Assembly: GCA_013695575.1 (NCBI GenBank)
Contig: JACDAF010000082.1
Location: 1 to 5,870 of the forward strand
DNA length: 5,870 bases
Reading direction: 5' to 3'
Source of the DNA: Chloroflexota bacterium
GTDB taxonomy: Bacteria > Chloroflexota > Limnocylindria > P2-11E
Shown: piece after piece, positions 5,844-5,870 of the stretch
Position numbering within the stretch: position 1 is the stretch's first letter
How the letters are laid out: each line of letters starts with the position of its first letter
Made by a program: the position numbers and the translations under genes
The notes under the pieces: generated by a model
What the model was told of the DNA's origin: nothing
The model's input: the letters and a program-made list of their open reading frames with translations, nothing else
Databases searched by the model: none

Positions 5844-5870
5844 ATGAGCGCAGACGACGGTCGCCGGTCT
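5844..5870 (+). CDS. Start of an unidentified gene (partial, cut by the window edge)
   Basis: An ATG with a GGAGG site six bases ahead opens a frame of nine codons (MSADDGRRS) that runs off the window. It begins 49 bases after the DUF2203 stop on the same strand, so the two may share a transcript. Nine residues are too few to suggest a product. Confidence 0.55.

Overview
This is a very GC-rich bacterial window with tightly packed genes, 4-nt start/stop overlaps and frequent GTG starts. The gene families (branched-chain-type 2-oxoacid dehydrogenase E1 beta and E2, LipA, LipB, a GYD-domain protein, a DUF2203 protein) and the high GC suggest a free-living, aerobic, high-GC lineage such as Chloroflexota or Actinomycetota. 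The sequence alone does not settle which.

Left block (1-4704, all + strand): a 2-oxoacid dehydrogenase / lipoylation cluster. It begins with E1 beta (10-990; its frame is open to the window edge, and E1 alpha would be expected just outside). E2 acyltransferase with one lipoyl domain follows (995-2401). A 154-nt gap then holds two near-identical 63-bp direct repeats. After it come lipoyl synthase lipA (2556-3518) and octanoyltransferase lipB (3515-4264, ATGA overlap). Five bases later lies a short ORF that looks like a degenerate, truncated class II aldolase/adducin-type protein (4270-4704). The logic is self-contained: LipB puts octanoate on the E2 lipoyl lysine, LipA inserts two sulfurs, and the mature E2 then accepts acyl groups from E1.

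Middle block (4800-5362, - strand): a 98-residue GYD-domain protein and, through a GTGA overlap, an unrecognised 89-residue protein. They converge on the left block across a 95-nt gap with one weak hairpin.

Right block (5363-5870): a 108-nt divergent intergenic region with a 14-bp dyad, a DUF2203 protein (5471-5794, + strand) whose TAGGGT box sits so close to the ATG that the mRNA may be leaderless, and the first nine codons of another gene with a strong Shine-Dalgarno sequence (5844 to the edge).

No tRNA, rRNA, CRISPR array, insertion sequence or phage gene was seen. Most of the window is core metabolism. The least explained parts are the duplicated intergenic element, the metal-ligand-less aldolase-like ORF and the GYD partner protein.
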